A stretch of DNA of 64,000 nt from contig NZ_CANLTC010000001.1 in assembly GCF_947493865.1 (NCBI RefSeq), positions 1-64,000 on the forward strand, given 5' to 3'. Shown here piece after piece: positions 25,264 through 34,358 of the stretch. Origin of the DNA: an uncultured Halomonas sp. (GTDB lineage: Bacteria > Pseudomonadota > Gammaproteobacteria > Pseudomonadales > Halomonadaceae). The notes beneath the pieces were generated by a model. It was not told the origin of the DNA. It did not search any database and saw nothing but the letters and a program-made list of their open reading frames with translations. Position 1 is the first letter of the stretch; each line of letters opens with the position of its first letter. The position numbers and the translations under genes are program-made.

Positions 25264-26213
25264 GCCGCTCCTCCGACGCCCCCCACCACTGGGCACGCAT
25301 TCAAGAGTCCGGCTCCGTGGCCGGTATGCGCCTCATGGTGTGGATTCGCCGCCATCTCGGGCGCTTGCCCTTTCAAATAATGCTCGGCCCGGTCATTCTC
25401 TACTACTATCTTGGTCGGGCGCTGCCCCGACGCGCGTCGCGTCGATATCTCGAGCGTATCTGGCCGCTGTATGCCGGGTCGCCTCCGCGCTGGAAGAAGT
25501 GGCTCGGTCTCAAGCATTTCATGGCTTTCGGCCAATCCCTGATGGACAAGGTGGATGCCTGGAGCGGCATGCCCCTCGATGTGCGCGTGTCCCAAGAGGA
25601 TCGCGCCTGCCTGGACCGGGCCATTCGCAGTGGCCGAGGCGGTCTGATGCTGGTATCCCATATCGGCAATCTGGAAATCTGCAGCGCCATGAGCGATAAC
25701 CGGGACGATTTTCATGTCACCCAGCTCATGCATACCCGCAATTCGCAAAAATTCAACCAGTTGCTCGATCGCTCTATCTTGAGACGCGGCCCGGAGATCA
25801 TCGAGGTAACCGAGATTACCCCGGCGACCGCCATGGCCCTGGCGGAGCGCATCAACGCCGGCGGATTCGTGGTGATCGCCGCGGATCGTGTGCCGATCAA
25901 CGAAGGCGGCCGGGTGCGGCATATCGATTTTCTTGGCGCATCGGCGCCCTTTCCCGAAGGCCCTTTCTGGCTGGCGGCGTTGCTACGCTGCCCCGTCTAT
26001 ACGATGAGCTGCCTGCGGGAAGGCCAGACGCATCGGATCGAATTCCAGCCCTTCGACGACACCACGCATCTGCGTCGAGCCGATCGCGAAGCCTGGCGCC
26101 GGGACGCAATGCACCGCTACGTGGACTGGCTCACGGATCAGTGCCGTCGCTATCCGTTGCAGTGGTTCAATTTCTTTCCCTACTGGCAGGTAGACGACCG
26201 CTATGATGGCTGA
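25260..26213 (+). CDS. LpxL-like lysophospholipid acyltransferase
   Basis: A 317-residue membrane-associated acyltransferase of the lipid A lauroyl/myristoyl transferase type. The N-terminal hydrophobic segment (LPFQIMLGPVILYYYLGRAL) anchors it at the inner membrane. Conserved features include the LMLVSHIGNLEI segment, standing at the HxxxxE catalytic motif with His and Glu, and GGFVVIAADRVPI. In many aryl polyene clusters this domain is fused to the glycosyltransferase; here the two are separate but overlapping genes. It probably attaches the polyene or a fatty acid to a lipid headgroup. ATG at 25260. Confidence 0.85.
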   Translation: MSRSSDAPHHWARIQESGSVAGMRLMVWIRRHLGRLPFQIMLGPVILYYYLGRALPRRASRRYLERIWPLYAGSPPRWKKWLGLKHFMAFGQSLMDKVDAWSGMPLDVRVSQEDRACLDRAIRSGRGGLMLVSHIGNLEICSAMSDNRDDFHVTQLMHTRNSQKFNQLLDRSILRRGPEIIEVTEITPATAMALAERINAGGFVVIAADRVPINEGGRVRHIDFLGASAPFPEGPFWLAALLRCPVYTMSCLREGQTHRIEFQPFDDTTHLRRADREAWRRDAMHRYVDWLTDQCRRYPLQWFNFFPYWQVDDRYDG

Positions 26214-27783
26214 CCGCCACCCAACCCCGCTGATACTCGATGGCAGCACCGTCGAGCTCGAGTCCGTGCTGAGCGTCGCCAAAGGCCACACTCGCGTTCG
26301 GCTCTCGAACTCATCGACGTTTCGCGAACGCATCTCTGCCGGGCCAGCTTTCCTCGATCGACTGCTCGAGGAAGATGGCGTGGTCTATGGGGTCACCACC
26401 GGTTACGGCGACGCCTGTACCCGGGCGGTGCCAATGGCGCAGCACGCGGAACTACCGCGCCATCTGTATACCTTTCATGGCTGCGGGCTGGGCGAGATTC
26501 TCGATATCGAGTCCGCCCGGGCGGTGGTGCTGGTGCGCCTGGTATCCCTGTGTCGCGGTGTCTCCGGAGTCAGCGTCGAGCTTCTGGAACGCCTGGTGTG
26601 GCTGCTCGAGGAAGACGTGATTCCGGTGATTCCCAGCGAGGGTTCCGTGGGCGCCAGCGGCGATCTGACCCCGCTTTCCTATCTGGCGGCGGTGCTGTGC
26701 GGCGAACGTGAGGTGTTCGATGGCGGCCAGCGGCGTTCCACTGCCGAGGTGTTCGCGGAGCGCGGCCTGCCCCCCTACCGCCTGCGCCCCAAGGAAGGCC
26801 TGGCACTGATGAACGGCACCGCGGTGATGACGGCCCTGGCCTGTCTGGCGCTTGGTCGCGCCGAACGACTGTCGCGCCTGGCCACCCGTATCACCGCCAT
26901 GAACAGCTGGGCGCTGGCGGGCAATCCCTATCATTTCGACGCGGATCTGTTTGCCGCCAAACCCCATACTGGGCAGCAGCGGGTTGCCGCGCGCCTGCGC
27001 CAAGACCTCGCCCACGACGCTGAACAGGCTAGCGACGACGAAACGCCACGCAACTCCTCGCGGCTGCAGGATCGCTATTCGATCCGCTGCGCGCCTCATG
27101 TCATCGGGGTGCTGGAAGACAGCCTGCCCTGGCTTCGCAGCTTCATCGAAAACGAACTCAATAGCGCCAACGACAACCCGCTGATCGACCCAGTCGTCGG
27201 CAAGGTCATGCATGGCGGACATTTCTATGGCGGCCATATCGCCTTCGCCATGGACTCTCTCAAGACCCTGGTGGCCAATATTGCCGACCTGCTCGATCGG
27301 CAGCTCGCGCTACTGGTCGACATCCGCTACAACCATGGTCTGCCCGCCAATCTGAGCGGTGCCAGCCCGGCCCGGGCTCCGCTCAACCATGGCTACAAGG
27401 CGGTGCAGATCGGTGTTTCCGCCTGGACCGCCGAGGCGCTCAAGCTGACCATGCCGGCGAGTGTCTTTTCTCGTTCCACGGAGTGTCACAATCAGGACAA
27501 GGTGAGCATGGGCACCATCGCTGCCCGGGATGCACTACGGGTGCTCACCCTGAGCGAGCAGGTGGTCGCCGCCCTGTTGCACGGCGCCTGCCAGGCGATG
27601 GATCTGCGCCAAGCACCTGACTCTCATGCTCAGGATTCTCATCTTCCGCCGGCCCTGGCGGACTTTCTGCGTCTGTGCCGGGAACATGTTGCCTTCGTTG
27701 AAGAGGATCGGGCCCTGGAAAGCGATCTGCGCCATGTATGCGCCCACCTGACCAATCTGACGGAGGGGATGTATGCGGACTAG
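26203..27783 (+). CDS. Aromatic amino acid ammonia-lyase (HAL/PAL family)
   Basis: A 526-residue member of the histidine/phenylalanine ammonia-lyase family. The Ala151-Ser152-Gly153 triad in SVGASGDLTPLSY forms the MIO electrophile. Other family blocks are VVYGVTTGYGDACTR near residue 64 and the ENELNSANDNPLI segment. In aryl polyene clusters this gene is thought to supply an aromatic starter by deaminating an aromatic amino acid, though its substrate has rarely been tested. Its first codons overlap the acyltransferase end by about ten bases, and it overlaps the LolA-like gene at its own end, so it is part of the same tightly packed operon. Confidence 0.9.
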   Translation: MMADRHPTPLILDGSTVELESVLSVAKGHTRVRLSNSSTFRERISAGPAFLDRLLEEDGVVYGVTTGYGDACTRAVPMAQHAELPRHLYTFHGCGLGEILDIESARAVVLVRLVSLCRGVSGVSVELLERLVWLLEEDVIPVIPSEGSVGASGDLTPLSYLAAVLCGEREVFDGGQRRSTAEVFAERGLPPYRLRPKEGLALMNGTAVMTALACLALGRAERLSRLATRITAMNSWALAGNPYHFDADLFAAKPHTGQQRVAARLRQDLAHDAEQASDDETPRNSSRLQDRYSIRCAPHVIGVLEDSLPWLRSFIENELNSANDNPLIDPVVGKVMHGGHFYGGHIAFAMDSLKTLVANIADLLDRQLALLVDIRYNHGLPANLSGASPARAPLNHGYKAVQIGVSAWTAEALKLTMPASVFSRSTECHNQDKVSMGTIAARDALRVLTLSEQVVAALLHGACQAMDLRQAPDSHAQDSHLPPALADFLRLCREHVAFVEEDRALESDLRHVCAHLTNLTEGMYAD

Positions 27784-28387
27784 ATGGAAACCGTTGCGTC
27801 GAGCACTCGTATTGTTGATGCTCTTGCCCGGCCGGGTGCTGGCCTTCGAGCTGGCCGACCTGCAGGATCGGCTGAATCGGACCGAGGCGCTCAAGGGCCG
27901 TTTCGAGCAGCAGCGCTATCTCGCGGATCTCGATACGCGGCTGAAAAGCACCGGACATTTCCTCTATGAGCGGGACACTCGAATGATCTGGGTGTTGGAA
28001 ACCCCGGTCGAGGATCGCCTGGTATTCACCGCCGAGAATGCGGCAGACGGCGCGGATGAGGGTTCTGCCGCGGGCACCGGCAACGACCGCCAGCGTCAGC
28101 AGGTCGGCACGCTACTGTTGCAGTTGCTGCAAGGAGACTGGCAAGCGCTGCAGGAGCGCTTCACCCTCGATGTGGCCGGCACTTCCGATGCCTGGCAGGT
28201 TACCCTCGTGCCCAAGGCCAAGGCGCTGCGCCAGCGCTTCACTCGTATCGAACTCAAGGGCGCCGAGCATCTCGACAATGTCGCGCTTTACGCCGCCAAC
28301 GAGGATGTACTCAAGGTGCGCTTTTTCGATCAGCAGCCCTTCGACCCAGCGGCCACCGAGGCAGCCAATGGCCCCGCCATCCGCTGA
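27773..28387 (+). CDS. LolA-like periplasmic lipid carrier
   Basis: A 204-residue secreted protein. The signal peptide RALVLLMLLPGRVLA ends near residue 24. The mature part follows LolA-family organisation (LKGRFEQQRYLADL early, then GHFLYERDTRMIWVLETPVE, and IATLL-type helix GTLLLQLLQGDWQ). LolA-like proteins carry hydrophobic lipid-linked cargo across the periplasm, here presumably the polyene lipid on its way to the outer membrane. It starts inside the ammonia-lyase gene and overlaps the exporter gene by 20 bases. In many clusters a thioesterase lies between these two; none is present here. Confidence 0.82.
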   Translation: MRTRWKPLRRALVLLMLLPGRVLAFELADLQDRLNRTEALKGRFEQQRYLADLDTRLKSTGHFLYERDTRMIWVLETPVEDRLVFTAENAADGADEGSAAGTGNDRQRQQVGTLLLQLLQGDWQALQERFTLDVAGTSDAWQVTLVPKAKALRQRFTRIELKGAEHLDNVALYAANEDVLKVRFFDQQPFDPAATEAANGPAIR

Positions 28388-30728
28388 ATCGTCATCGCAT
28401 AAAGCGGCGGCACTGCTGCGCCTGTTCGCCTGGCTGTGGGCACTGGTGCTGATTGCCTGCATTCTCGGTCTGAGCTGGCTTGTGCGCGATGGCCTGCCGG
28501 TGGATACACGCCTGACCGCCATGCTGCCCGAGGATCGTCAATCCCGCCTGATCGAGCGGGCCAATACACAGTTGGGGCGCGGCTTCGAGGATCGCTTCGT
28601 ATTGCTGCTGTCGTCCCAGAATCTGAAAGCCGATACCCAGACGCTGGCCAGGGCATTGAGCGATGCAGGCCAGGATGAAGGCCACGACAAACCACGGCTT
28701 GCCAAGATCGACTGGCGGGATACCGATCTGATCGACAGCGACCCGCGCCAGGCATTGGATCGCTACCGTTATCGTCTTCTGACGCCAGAACTGCAGCACA
28801 TCATCGACCAGGACGGCGGTGAGTCACTGGTCAAGCCAGCCCTGCGCAACCTGTTCTCGCCGACAGGGCAGCCCGACCCGGTTGCCGATCCTTTCGGCCT
28901 GCTAGAACGCTGGCTCGACGCCCGAGACATAAGCCCTGTGCAAGCCAGTGACGGCCTGCTCACCGTCACTTTGCAGGGCAACCCTCATGCGATGCTGATC
29001 GGTGATCTGGCCGGTAGCCCCTACGATATTGGCGCGCAGCAGGCCATGACGCGAACCCTCGAGGAGTTTGAGCAGGATCACCCTCAGGCCACCCTGCTGC
29101 GCTCGGGTTTGATCTTTCATGCCGCCGCCGGTGCGCGCCAGGCCCAGCGTGAGATCACCACCATCGGGCTCGGCGCCTTTATCGGCCTGGTCACGCTCCT
29201 GCTGCTGGTGTTTCGCTCGCCCCGGGTATTGGCCCAGATGATGTTGCCCCTGGCCTGTGGCCTGCTGCTTGCCCTGCCCGTGACGCTGATGCTGTTCGGC
29301 CGGCTGCACCTGATGACCCTGGCCTTCGGCGCCAGCCTGATCGGCATCGCCATCGACTACGCCCTGCACCTGCAGTGCGATCGCGCCGTGCACGGGCGCG
29401 ATTTTCGGCTAGGCCGGCTGCTGCCGGGTTTGACCCTGGGGCTGGTCTCGAGTCTGCTGGCCTATCTCGCCCAGACGCTCACCCCCATGCCAGGGCTGCG
29501 CCAGATGGCTACCTTCGCCGCTCTTGGGCTGCTCGGCGCCTGGCTCAGTGTTGTGTTATGGCTGCCGCGCATGCGCCTGCCCAGCCCGGCGGCCACCCGG
29601 CGCCTCGCGGATACGCTATGGCGCTGGACGACACCCCGCCGCGGGCTTACCCCCATGAGCGCACTGATCGGGCTTTTGCTCTGTAGCGCCCTGATCGGCT
29701 GGCAGTTGACCAGCGATGACAGCCTGCGCCTGCTCAATCCTTCCCCGGAAACGCTGCTCGATCAGGAGCGCCAGGTGCAGCAGGCGCTTGGCAGCGATAC
29801 CGGCAATCGCTATCTGCTGGTCACCGCTGCCGATGAGGCAGCCCTGCTCAGCCGCCTTGCGACACTGGGCGACACCCTGGATGACTGGATCGACGAAGGC
29901 ACCCCCATGAGGATCACCAATCTGGCCGACAGCGTACCGACGCCCCGGGTGCAGCAAGAGAATCTGGCTCGCGTGACGCGCTTGTACGGGCAGCCCCTGG
30001 AAACATTGGTGCAACAGGCGGGCCTCGATGCCCGGGTCGTCGAGCGTGCTCTGTCGCGCCTTGATGACGTTCCGGTTCTCGATGTTGCCACCTGGCTGGA
30101 TTCGCCCTTGGGAAGTTCTCAACGGCGGCTGTGGCTAGGGGGAGCGGAAACCCAGGAAAGCGTTCGTGTCGCCGCCGCCCTGCTGGTTCAATTCACGGGT
30201 AAAGATGGCCAGGCGTCATCGCTGGAACAACGGCTGACGATGCTGGCCGCTGAGGATGACGACGTCATCTACGTCAATCGCGTGGCGCGTATCGGCGAAC
30301 TTCTTGGCCAGCTGCGAAAGAATATCGTCTGGTGGGTGGCGGCTGCGGTGGTGACACTGAGCCTGCTGCTGATCTGGCGCTATGGCCGGGATACCTGGCG
30401 GGTACTGACGCCGCCCCTGGGCGCCCTGCTGGGCACCTCGACGCTGTTCGCCCTGACAGGCATCCCCCTGAACGTCTTCAGTCAGCTGGGGCTGCTGCTG
30501 GTACTGGGCATCGGCCTGGATGCAGGCATCTTCAGCGTCGAGCACGGCCGTCGCGCCTCGACCTGGCTGGCGATCAGTCTCTCGACCCTGACCAGTCTGC
30601 TGGCCTTTGGCTTGCTTACTTTCAGCGCGACCCCGGCGTTGCACTACCTGGGACTATCCTGCCTGATTGGGCTGGCGATGGTATGGTGCCTGGTACCGTG
30701 GGTGCGACCCAGCCAAGAGCACTCCTGA
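28368..30728 (+). CDS. MMPL/RND-type exporter
   Basis: A 786-residue inner-membrane transporter. It shows the RND two-fold architecture: one N-terminal transmembrane segment, a large periplasmic loop (about residues 40-240), five membrane segments (for example LGAFIGLVTLLLLVFRSP and MTLAFGASLIGIAIDYALHL), then a second periplasmic loop and a second set of five. The charged residue in the fourth segment, in GIAIDYALHLQ, is the proton-relay position. It matches the exporter conserved in aryl polyene clusters and would hand the lipid product to the LolA-like carrier. Start is the ATG at 28368, overlapping the LolA-like gene; a longer frame to 28038 lies in the shadow of that gene. Confidence 0.85.
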   Translation: MAPPSAESSSHKAAALLRLFAWLWALVLIACILGLSWLVRDGLPVDTRLTAMLPEDRQSRLIERANTQLGRGFEDRFVLLLSSQNLKADTQTLARALSDAGQDEGHDKPRLAKIDWRDTDLIDSDPRQALDRYRYRLLTPELQHIIDQDGGESLVKPALRNLFSPTGQPDPVADPFGLLERWLDARDISPVQASDGLLTVTLQGNPHAMLIGDLAGSPYDIGAQQAMTRTLEEFEQDHPQATLLRSGLIFHAAAGARQAQREITTIGLGAFIGLVTLLLLVFRSPRVLAQMMLPLACGLLLALPVTLMLFGRLHLMTLAFGASLIGIAIDYALHLQCDRAVHGRDFRLGRLLPGLTLGLVSSLLAYLAQTLTPMPGLRQMATFAALGLLGAWLSVVLWLPRMRLPSPAATRRLADTLWRWTTPRRGLTPMSALIGLLLCSALIGWQLTSDDSLRLLNPSPETLLDQERQVQQALGSDTGNRYLLVTAADEAALLSRLATLGDTLDDWIDEGTPMRITNLADSVPTPRVQQENLARVTRLYGQPLETLVQQAGLDARVVERALSRLDDVPVLDVATWLDSPLGSSQRRLWLGGAETQESVRVAAALLVQFTGKDGQASSLEQRLTMLAAEDDDVIYVNRVARIGELLGQLRKNIVWWVAAAVVTLSLLLIWRYGRDTWRVLTPPLGALLGTSTLFALTGIPLNVFSQLGLLLVLGIGLDAGIFSVEHGRRASTWLAISLSTLTSLLAFGLLTFSATPALHYLGLSCLIGLAMVWCLVPWVRPSQEHS

Positions 30729-30750
30729 CAATCTTCGGCGGAGAAATCCC

Positions 30751-32025
30751 ATGACACCTGAACACGTTCCTGGTTTCGATACTGACGTCATCGTCATTGG
30801 TGGCGGCCCTGCCGGCGCCGCCGCTGCCTCTCAGTTGGCAGGCCTGGGCCACGAGGTACGGGTGCTGGAGCGCAGCCACTTCCCGCGCTTCTCGATCGGT
30901 GAAAGTCTGCTGCCCCAGTGCATGAGTTATCTCGAGACCGCCGGCCTGCTCGAGACCGTGCAGGCCGGGGGCTATCAGCTCAAGAATGGCGCCGCCTTCA
31001 CTCGCGGCGCCAAGACGACCGCCATCGACTTTCGCGAAAAGTTTACCCCGGGCTGGGGCACCACCTGCCAGATCGAGCGGGCGGACTTCGATCAACGCCT
31101 GATCCAGGCCGCTATCGAGCGCGGCGCAAAAGTGGACTTCGGTGTCACCGTGACGGATGTTCGACCCGACGACCAACGCCCCCAAGTGAGCTACGTCGAT
31201 GAGAATGGCCAGACGACGACCGTGACCGCCCGTTTCCTGCTGGATGCCAGCGGCTATGGCCGGGTATTGGCGCGCACGCTCGATCTCGAGCGGGATCCAC
31301 GGCTAGAGCCGCGCATGGCGGTGTTTACCCATGTGGAGGATCGTATCGATGACCCGGACTACGACCGCGAGAAGATCCTGATCGGTGTGCATCCCAAGGA
31401 TGCCACCATCTGGTACTGGTTGATTCCCTTTGCCAACGGCCACGCATCAGTAGGCGTGGTGGGCGCCATCGAGACCCTGGCGCGGTATGGCGATAGCGCC
31501 GAAGCGCGCTGGCACACCCTGATCGACGCGGAACCCCGCTATCGCCAACTGTTGCGCAACGCCCGACCGGTGCGTGCCTTCAGCGAACTCAAGGGCTATT
31601 CCGCGGATGTCACCCGCCTGCACGGACCTGGCTATGCCCTGCTCGGCAATGCCGGGGAGTTTCTCGATCCGGTCTTTTCCTCCGGGGTGACCATCGCTCT
31701 GCGTTCCGCCAACATGGCCGCACCGCTGGTTGATCGACTTTTACGTGGCGAGAGCGTGGACTGGCAGACAGAGTTCGAGGCACCGCTGCGCCAAGGGGTG
31801 GCCACCTTCCGCGCCTTCGTCGATGCCTGGTACGACGGGCGTCTCCAGTCCATTGTCTTCAACGAGGCGCAGCCCGATGGGCTCAAGCGCATGATCAGCG
31901 CGGTGCTGGCGGGCTATGCCTGGGATCAGGACAATCCTTTCGTTACCGCCGCGGACAGACGACTGACGGCCCTGGCCCAGCTTTGCGGCTACAGCCCGCT
32001 CCAAGCCCAATCCAGCTCTACGTAA
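30751..32025 (+). CDS. FAD-dependent oxidoreductase, halogenase/reductase-like
   Basis: A 424-residue flavoprotein of the tryptophan-halogenase/geranylgeranyl-reductase superfamily. The FAD motif is DVIVIGGGPAGAAAASQLA (about residues 12-30), followed by RFSIGESLLPQCMSYLE, a segment shared with flavin-dependent monooxygenases and halogenases. The GNAGEFLDPVFSSGV motif marks the second FAD contact. The diagnostic halogenase WxWxIP motif is not obvious, though WYWLIPF near residue 224 is close. Conserved in aryl polyene clusters, likely oxidising the head group or chain. A GGCGGAGAAA ribosome site supports the start. Confidence 0.82.
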   Translation: MTPEHVPGFDTDVIVIGGGPAGAAAASQLAGLGHEVRVLERSHFPRFSIGESLLPQCMSYLETAGLLETVQAGGYQLKNGAAFTRGAKTTAIDFREKFTPGWGTTCQIERADFDQRLIQAAIERGAKVDFGVTVTDVRPDDQRPQVSYVDENGQTTTVTARFLLDASGYGRVLARTLDLERDPRLEPRMAVFTHVEDRIDDPDYDREKILIGVHPKDATIWYWLIPFANGHASVGVVGAIETLARYGDSAEARWHTLIDAEPRYRQLLRNARPVRAFSELKGYSADVTRLHGPGYALLGNAGEFLDPVFSSGVTIALRSANMAAPLVDRLLRGESVDWQTEFEAPLRQGVATFRAFVDAWYDGRLQSIVFNEAQPDGLKRMISAVLAGYAWDQDNPFVTAADRRLTALAQLCGYSPLQAQSSST

Positions 32026-32051
32026 AGAGATCTGTACCAAGAGAGGCGTGC

Positions 32052-32645
32052 ATGAAGAATCACCTGCTCACCCCATTACGTCCAGTGATGCTACTGATGT
32101 TACTGACGCTGCTGAACGGCTGCTCGCTGCTGCCCTCGACAGCGCCCTCGCCACGCTTCGAGAACCTCCCTCTGGCCGATACCCTCAAGCGCCGCCTGAC
32201 CTTCATCCCGGAAGAGGCACCCGACAAGGCGCGCACCCTGATTGGATTGATCCGCCTTGAGAAAGGAGAGCTGCGAGTAGTGTTTCTGACGCCCTACGGC
32301 CAGCGTCTGACCACCCTGATCCACGACGCCGAAGGCAGCCGTTTCGAGGAAGGCGACGTGCCCGAAAAAATGGTGAAGGAGGCATTTCCTGTCTCTCCGG
32401 CGTGGCTGGCATCGCGTCTCGAGTGGAGTCTTTGGCCGGCGAAGGCGCTTGAAGAGGCCTTCATCGATAGTCCCTGGTCGGTGAGCATTGCCGGCAAGGC
32501 CAGGGAGATCCGTCGTCATGACACCCTCATTGCCCGCATCACCCCGGCGATGACGGATGCCTCCCGGGAAGAGACGGTGATACTGGAGGATTGTCAGGGC
32601 CGCTATCGCCTGCGCATTGAGCCGCTCGAGGAGCCTGCTTCATGA
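32052..32645 (+). CDS. DUF3261 outer-membrane lipoprotein
   Basis: A 197-residue lipoprotein. The signal sequence MLLMLLTLLNGCSLL ends in a lipobox with Cys at about residue 25 (LNGC). The mature part has the compact beta-rich character of the DUF3261 family, with the stretch LRVVFLTPYGQRLTTLIHDA. The family is a constant member of aryl polyene clusters and probably acts in outer-membrane placement of the lipid, since it follows the exporter and LolA-like carrier. The ATG at 32052 is in frame with a longer, unsupported frame. It overlaps the ketosynthase gene by four bases (ATGA). Confidence 0.8.
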   Translation: MKNHLLTPLRPVMLLMLLTLLNGCSLLPSTAPSPRFENLPLADTLKRRLTFIPEEAPDKARTLIGLIRLEKGELRVVFLTPYGQRLTTLIHDAEGSRFEEGDVPEKMVKEAFPVSPAWLASRLEWSLWPAKALEEAFIDSPWSVSIAGKAREIRRHDTLIARITPAMTDASREETVILEDCQGRYRLRIEPLEEPAS

Positions 32646-33826
32646 GTCGCCAAGAGAATTTCACGGCCATGCCCTGCCGGCTCTCGGTCCCAGGCGTGGT
32701 GTGCAGCCTGGGTGACAGCCTGGACGCCATCGCAGCCGCCCTGTTCAACGGCCGGCGCGGCCTCGTGCCAAGCGATGCCTATACCCCCGGGCGCATATTG
32801 CCGCTGGGAAAGGTGACCAGTGCCCTTGCTGATGACGCCGGCTGGCACATGGAGCACCGCAGCTACAATAATCGGCTACTGGCCACGGCCCTGCAGCGCC
32901 TGGATACATCGTCACTGCTTGCCAACCATTCGCCTTCACGCATCGGTGTCGTCATCGGCACCAGCACTTCCGGGATCGGTGAAACCGAACAGGCCCTGGC
33001 AATCTCCGGGCGCCAAGGACCGCTTCCCGACAGCTTTCGCTATGCACAGCAGGAACTCGGTGCACCGGCACAGTTCGTAGCCCGACAGCTGGGACTCGAA
33101 GGCCCCGCCTATGTGCTGTCCACCGCCTGCAGTTCCAGCGCCCGAGCCTTGGCCAGCGCCCGACGACTTCTGCGCTCCGGTGAATGCGATGCGGTGATCG
33201 CTGGCGGTGCCGACACCCTGTGCCGCTTGACGGTCAATGGCTTCGCCAGTCTGGAAGCGGTCAGCGACGCCCCCTGCCTGCCCTTCTCCGCCAACCGCAA
33301 CGGTATCAATCTTGGCGAAGCCGCGGCGCTGTTCGTAGTGACACGAGACCCCGGCGGCATCCAGCTCGAAGGCGCCGGGGAAAGCGCCGACGCCCATCAC
33401 ATCTCGGCACCCCGCCCGGATGGCAGTGGTGCGCTGGCGGCCATGGGCGCCGCGCTGGGACAGGCCGGTCGTGGCATTGATGAAATCGACTATCTCAACT
33501 TGCATGGCACCGGCACCCCCCAGAATGACCTCATGGAGTCCCGGGCAGTGGCCGAGCTGTTCGACACGCCGCCGCCATGCAGCTCCACCAAGGCGCTTAC
33601 CGGCCACACACTGGGGGCCGCCGGCGCCCTGGAAGCCGCCTTCTGCTGGCTTGCCTTGCAGCACGGCAAACTGCCGCTGCATGTCTACGACGGGTATTAC
33701 GATCCGGTACTCCCCCCTTTGCCTCTGGTCGATAACGCCAGCGCCAGAGCGCCGCGACACGTGATGAGCAACTCCTTCGCCTTTGGCGGAAACAATGCCT
33801 CGCTGCTGTTGAGCAAGGCAGAGTAA
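32642..33826 (+). CDS. Beta-ketoacyl-ACP synthase (ApeO-like)
   Basis: A 394-residue condensing enzyme of the FabB/FabF type. The triad is complete: Cys163 in STACSSSARAL, His288 in LHGTGTPQND and His322 in TGHTLGAAGA. It extends the carrier-bound polyene by two carbons per cycle. In the studied pathway this enzyme pairs with the short chain-length factor, encoded here 12 kb upstream at 20993. Many clusters have a further ketosynthase after fabG; none follows here, so this may be the only elongating synthase. It starts in an ATGA overlap with the lipoprotein gene. Confidence 0.9.
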   Translation: MSRQENFTAMPCRLSVPGVVCSLGDSLDAIAAALFNGRRGLVPSDAYTPGRILPLGKVTSALADDAGWHMEHRSYNNRLLATALQRLDTSSLLANHSPSRIGVVIGTSTSGIGETEQALAISGRQGPLPDSFRYAQQELGAPAQFVARQLGLEGPAYVLSTACSSSARALASARRLLRSGECDAVIAGGADTLCRLTVNGFASLEAVSDAPCLPFSANRNGINLGEAAALFVVTRDPGGIQLEGAGESADAHHISAPRPDGSGALAAMGAALGQAGRGIDEIDYLNLHGTGTPQNDLMESRAVAELFDTPPPCSSTKALTGHTLGAAGALEAAFCWLALQHGKLPLHVYDGYYDPVLPPLPLVDNASARAPRHVMSNSFAFGGNNASLLLSKAE

Positions 33827-33869
33827 GGCTGAGCGAGACCGCGCAAGGCCATGATCAAGAGGAACTGAA

Positions 33870-34358
33870 ATGCATTCGACGTCCTGGCCGGAACTGCCCT
33901 GTCCAATCGCAGCGTTCGTGCCTCAGAGTCACGGCATGTGCCTGCTGGATCATATCCTTGTGGTGGATGATCACGGCTTGGTAGCCGACGTGACCCCAAG
34001 CGTTGCCAACGTATTCGCAACCGATGCAGGCATTCCGGGCTGGACGGGGCTCGAGTGGCTGGCCCAGGCCGTTGCCGCCTGGGCTGGCTGGCATGCCCGG
34101 GCCAATCACGAACCTCCCGCAATCGGCTTTCTGATCGGCAGCAAGCGTTTCGAGGCATGCCGTAACTCTCTTGCAGTCGATCGCACCTATCAGGTAAGCG
34201 TTCGTCTCGATTTTCAAGCGGATAACGGCCTCGGTCATTTCCAGGGCGAAATCATCAGTGATGACGGCACTCGGCTTGCTCACGGCACGCTCACCGTCTT
34301 CCAGCCATCCGCCGAGGAATACCCCGAACAAGCCGTCGAACAGGAGGCCCCTTCATGA
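33870..34358 (+). CDS. Beta-hydroxyacyl dehydratase (ApeP-like)
   Basis: A 162-residue hotdog-fold protein resembling the second dehydratase of aryl polyene clusters (ApeP), which works with ApeI; the ApeI-like domain here is the C terminus of the AMP ligase. Recognisable segments are PQSHGMCLLDHILVVDDHGL near the N terminus and GWTGLEWLAQAVAAWAGWH (about residues 55-73), the hot-dog central helix. The canonical His-Glu pair is not strictly visible. Its stop overlaps the fabG-like start as ATGA, so expression is coupled. Confidence 0.82.
   Translation: MHSTSWPELPCPIAAFVPQSHGMCLLDHILVVDDHGLVADVTPSVANVFATDAGIPGWTGLEWLAQAVAAWAGWHARANHEPPAIGFLIGSKRFEACRNSLAVDRTYQVSVRLDFQADNGLGHFQGEIISDDGTRLAHGTLTVFQPSAEEYPEQAVEQEAPS

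Noticed and set aside
28038..28367. A 110-residue extension of the MMPL exporter
   Set aside because: It lies in the shadow frame of the LolA-like gene and is not membrane-like; the ATG at 28368 fits the family start.
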